Assembly: GCA_026686845.1 (NCBI GenBank)
Contig: JAIVEN010000046.1
Span: 62,001-126,000, forward strand
Direction: 5' to 3'
DNA from: Adenanthera pavonina
Taxonomy: Eukaryota; Streptophyta; Magnoliopsida; Fabales; Fabaceae
Length of the DNA stretch: 64,000 nucleotides
Both the position numbers and the translations under genes were made by a program. The notes beneath the pieces were generated by a model that was given only the letters and a program-made list of their open reading frames with translations, made no database searches and was not told the DNA's origin. This document shows positions 61,001-64,000 of the stretch, piece by piece (position 1 is the first letter of the stretch; the number at the start of each line of letters is the position of its first letter).

Positions 61001-64000
61001 TCCAACTTTATGAAAATGCATTGAGAAGCAAATGAAAACAGAAAATCTATCGAAATTTGCAACACGAACAGAGCTAGTGAGTTTATCCGACATCCGCACA
61101 CGAATTTGAGCCATGTATGATGAAATGAACACAATCGGATTCCGCTTTAACCTCATTTTGTTTGAAAGTTCCAGATTTCTAAACATTCATCAGGAGCCTC
61201 TAAGGAGGAGAATGCCACAAGATTTGGAATTTTAAGCGACCTAGGGGGTTTATGCGGCTTACTCACAACAAGTCGAGTCTAGTTGGAAGAAACGTGCACA
61301 ATTCGGCTTCATTATCACGCCATTTTGGCCAAACGATCCAACTTTATGAAAACGCATTGAGAAGCAAATGAAAACAGAAAATCTCTAGAAATTTACAACG
61401 AACAGAGCTAGTGAGTTTATCCGACATCATCACACGAATTTGAGCCATGTATGATGAAATGAACACAATCGGATTCCGCTTTAACCTCATTTTGTTTGAA
61501 AGTTCCAGATTTCTAAACATTCATCAGGAGCCTCTAAGGAGGAGAATGCCACAAGATTTGGAATTTTAAGCGACCTAGGGGGTGTATGCGGCTTACTCAC
61601 AACAAGTCGAGTCCAGTTGGAAGAAACATGCACAATTCGGCTTCATCATCACGCCATTTCGGCCAAACGATCTAACTTTATAAAAATGCATTGAAAAGCA
61701 AAAGAAATCGGAAAATCTTACGAAATTTGCAACACGAAGTGAGCTAGTGAGTTTATCCGACATCATCACACGAATTTGAGCCATGTATGATGAAATGAAC
61801 ACAATCGGATTCCGGTTTAACCTCATTTTCTTTGAAAGTTCCAGATTTCTAAACATTCATCAGGAGCCTCTAAGGAGGAGAATGCCACAAGATTTGGAAT
61901 TTTAAGCGACCTAGGGGGTTTATGGGGCTTACTCACAACAAGTCGAGTCTAGTTGGAAGAAACGTGCACAATTCGGCTTCATCATCACGCCGTTTTGGCC
62001 AAACGATTCAACTTTATGAAAATGCTATGAAAAGCAAAAGCAATCGGAAAATCTCACGAAATTTGCAACACGAAGTGAGCTAGTGAGTTTATCCGACATC
62101 GTCGCACGAATTTGAGCCATGTATGATGAAATGAACACAATCGGATTCCGCTTTAACCTCATTTTGTTTGAAAGTTCCAGATTTCTAAACATTCATCAGG
62201 AGCCTCTAAGGAGGAGAATGCCACAAGATTTGGAATTCTAAGCGACCTAGGGGGTTTATGGGGCTTACTCACAACAAGTCGAGTCCAGTTGGAAGAAACG
62301 TGCACAACTCGGCTTGATCATCACGCCATTTAGGCCAAACGATCCAACTTTATGAAAGTGCTATGAAAAGCAAAAGAAATCGGAAAATCTCACGAAATTT
62401 GCAACATGAGGTGAGCTAGTGCTTTTATCCGACATACTCACACCAATTTGAGCCTAGGTTGATGAAATGAACACAATCGGATTTCGCTTTAACCTCATTT
62501 TGTTCGAAAGTTCCAGGTTTCTAATCATTCATCTAGAGGCTCTAAGGAGGAGAATGCCACAAGATTTGGAATTCTAAGCGAGGTAGGGAGTTTATGCGGC
62601 TTACTCACAACAAATGGAGTCCAGATGGAAGAAACGTGCACAATTCGGCTTCATCATCACGCCGTTTTGGCCAAACAATTCAACTTTATGAAAATGCTAT
62701 GAAAAGCAAAAGAAATCGGAAAATCTCACGAAATTTGCAACATGAAGTGAGCTAGTGCTTTTATTTGACATACTCACAACAATTTGAGCCTAGGTTGATG
62801 AAATGAACACAATCGGATTCCGGTTTAACCTCATTTTGTTTGAAAGTTCCAGGTTTCTAAACATTCACCAGGAAGTTCTAGGGAGGAGAATGCCACAAGA
62901 TTTGGAATTCTAAGCGAGGTAGGGAGTTTATGCGGCTTACTCACAACAATTCGAGTCTAGTTGGTAGAAACGTGCACAATTCGGCTTCATCATCACGCCA
63001 TGTTGGCCAAACGATCCAACTTTATGAAAACGCATTGAGAAGCAAATGAAAACAGAAAATCTCCCGAAATTTGCAACACGAACAGAGCTAGTGAGTTTAT
63101 CCGACATCCTCACACCAATTTGAGCCTTGGTTGATGAAAGAAACACAATTGGATTCCGCTTTAACCTCATTTTGTTCGAAAGTTCCAGGTTTCTAAACAT
63201 TCATCAGGAGCCTCTAAGGAGGAGAATGCCACAAGATTTGGAATTCTAAGCGAGGTAGGGAGTTTATGCGGCTTACTCACAACAATTCGAGTCTAGTTGG
63301 AAGAATCGTGCACAATTCGGCTTCATCATCACGCCATTTCGGCCAAACGATCTAACTTTATGAAAATGCATTGAGAAGCAAAAGAAATCAGAAAATCTCA
63401 CGAAATTTGCAACACGAAGTGAGCTAGTGAGTTTATCCGACATCGTCGCACGAATTTGAGCCACGTATGATGAAACGAACACAATCGGATTCCGCTTTAA
63501 CCTCATTTTGTTTGAAAGTTCCAGATTTCTAAACATTCATCAGGAGCCTCTAAGGAGGAGAATGCCACAAGATTTGGAATTTTAAGCTACCTAGGGGGTT
63601 TATGCGGCTTACTCACAACAAGTCGAGTCCAGTTGGAAGAAACGTGCACAACTCGGCTTGATCATCACGCCATTTAGGCCAAACGATCCAAATTTATGAA
63701 AGTGCTATGAAAAGCAAAAGAAATCGGAAAATCTCACGAAATTTGCAACATGAAGTGAGCTAGTGCTTTTATCCGACATACTCACACCAATTTGAGCCTT
63801 GGTTGATGAAATGAACGCAATCGGATTCCGGTTTAACCTCATTTTGTTTGAAAGTTCCAGGTTTCTAAACATTCACCAGGAAGTTCTAGGGAGGAGAATG
63901 CCACAAGATTTGGAATTCTAAGCGAGGTAGGGAGTTTATGCAGCTTACTCACAACAATTCGAGTCTAGTTGGAAGAATCGTGCACAATTCGGCTTCATCA
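57460..64000 (+). repeat. 13-monomer tandem duplication (offset ~4,364 bp), second copy truncated by the window end
   Basis: Sequence from about 57,460 recurs from about 61,824. The cattttctttgaaag word with agcaatcgg lies at 57,677 and 62,041. The catgttggcc monomer lies at 58,636 and 63,000. The gaatcgtgcac monomer lies at 58,940 and 63,304. The copies are mosaic: near 58.09 and 58.43 kb the first copy has aggtggatg and ttgttagaaag, while the second has different variants at 62.45 and 62.8 kb. Local conversion after duplication is the simplest explanation. Confidence 0.78.

Larger units (their letters stand above)
31813..64000 (+). repeat. Satellite array block C, ~336-bp monomers (about 96 copies)
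   Basis: Landmarks at 32365 and 63938 are 94 periods apart (mean about 335.9 bp), in the same orientation as blocks A and B. Up to about 36 kb the monomers resemble block B, with several ttatcgggaggctctaagg copies at 33.3-34.7 kb. From about 36 kb on, two variants become frequent: aagcgacctagggggtttatg(g/c)gg in place of aagcgaggtagggagtttatgcgg, and gcattgagaagcaaatgaaaacag with cacgaac(a/g)gagctag. The tail type cacgaagtcacctagtgag, common in block A, is last seen near 36.9 kb. The array runs off the window end. Confidence 0.97.

Noticed and set aside
1..64000. CRISPR-like alternation of repeats and spacers
   Set aside because: There is no short repeat with unique spacers. The whole 336-bp unit is repeated, and the genome context is plant.

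Overview
The window looks like plant nuclear DNA, probably from a flowering plant and more likely a eudicot. It is almost entirely a tandem satellite of about 336 bp per monomer, interrupted by two related Ty3/gypsy-type LTR-retrotransposon insertions. The plant call rests on the retroelement's primer-binding site for initiator Met tRNA, its plant-style gypsy gag motifs and the satellite architecture. The sequence alone does not identify the species. No host gene, tRNA, rRNA, CRISPR array or bacterial-type feature is visible. LAYOUT: satellite block A (1-20205, about 60 monomers, mean spacing about 336.6 bp); a nearly intact 5,077-bp minus-strand LTR retrotransposon (20206-25282) flanked by the 5-bp target duplication cctca; satellite block B (25283-30889, about 16.7 monomers); a 923-bp solo LTR of a sister family on the plus strand (30890-31812) flanked by the 5-bp duplication aatcg; satellite block C (31813-64000, about 96 monomers, mean spacing about 335.9 bp). 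There are about 172 monomers in total, all in the same orientation. SATELLITE: each monomer splits into two diverged halves of about 170 and 167 bp that align to each other, so the unit is a fixed dimer of an older, nucleosome-sized repeat. Monomer variants are arranged in higher-order repeats of different ages: a 6-mer (2,020 bp), a 4-mer (1,344 bp), an 8-mer (2,688 bp) and a 13-mer (about 4,364 bp), plus several long-range duplicated blocks. Subtype composition changes across 28-37 kb. The stretch containing the two retroelements has the most divergent monomers. RETROELEMENTS: the full-length element has both LTRs, a primer-binding site, a polypurine tract and one 746-codon ORF. The ORF holds a truncated gag domain and a Lys-rich linker but no recognisable protease active site, reverse transcriptase, RNase H or integrase, so it is non-autonomous. 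The ORF stops inside the 3' LTR. The solo LTR keeps, in the same frame, what looks like the C-terminal tail of an autonomous relative's polyprotein. The 5' LTR has lost its TATA box through a 14-bp deletion. By eye the LTRs differ at about 11 sites plus that deletion. No new biological system is claimed. The strongest observations concern satellite evolution, the swapped LTR module and non-autonomy of the retroelement, and a tract near 38.5-43.8 kb dense in single-base indels that may be an assembly artefact.
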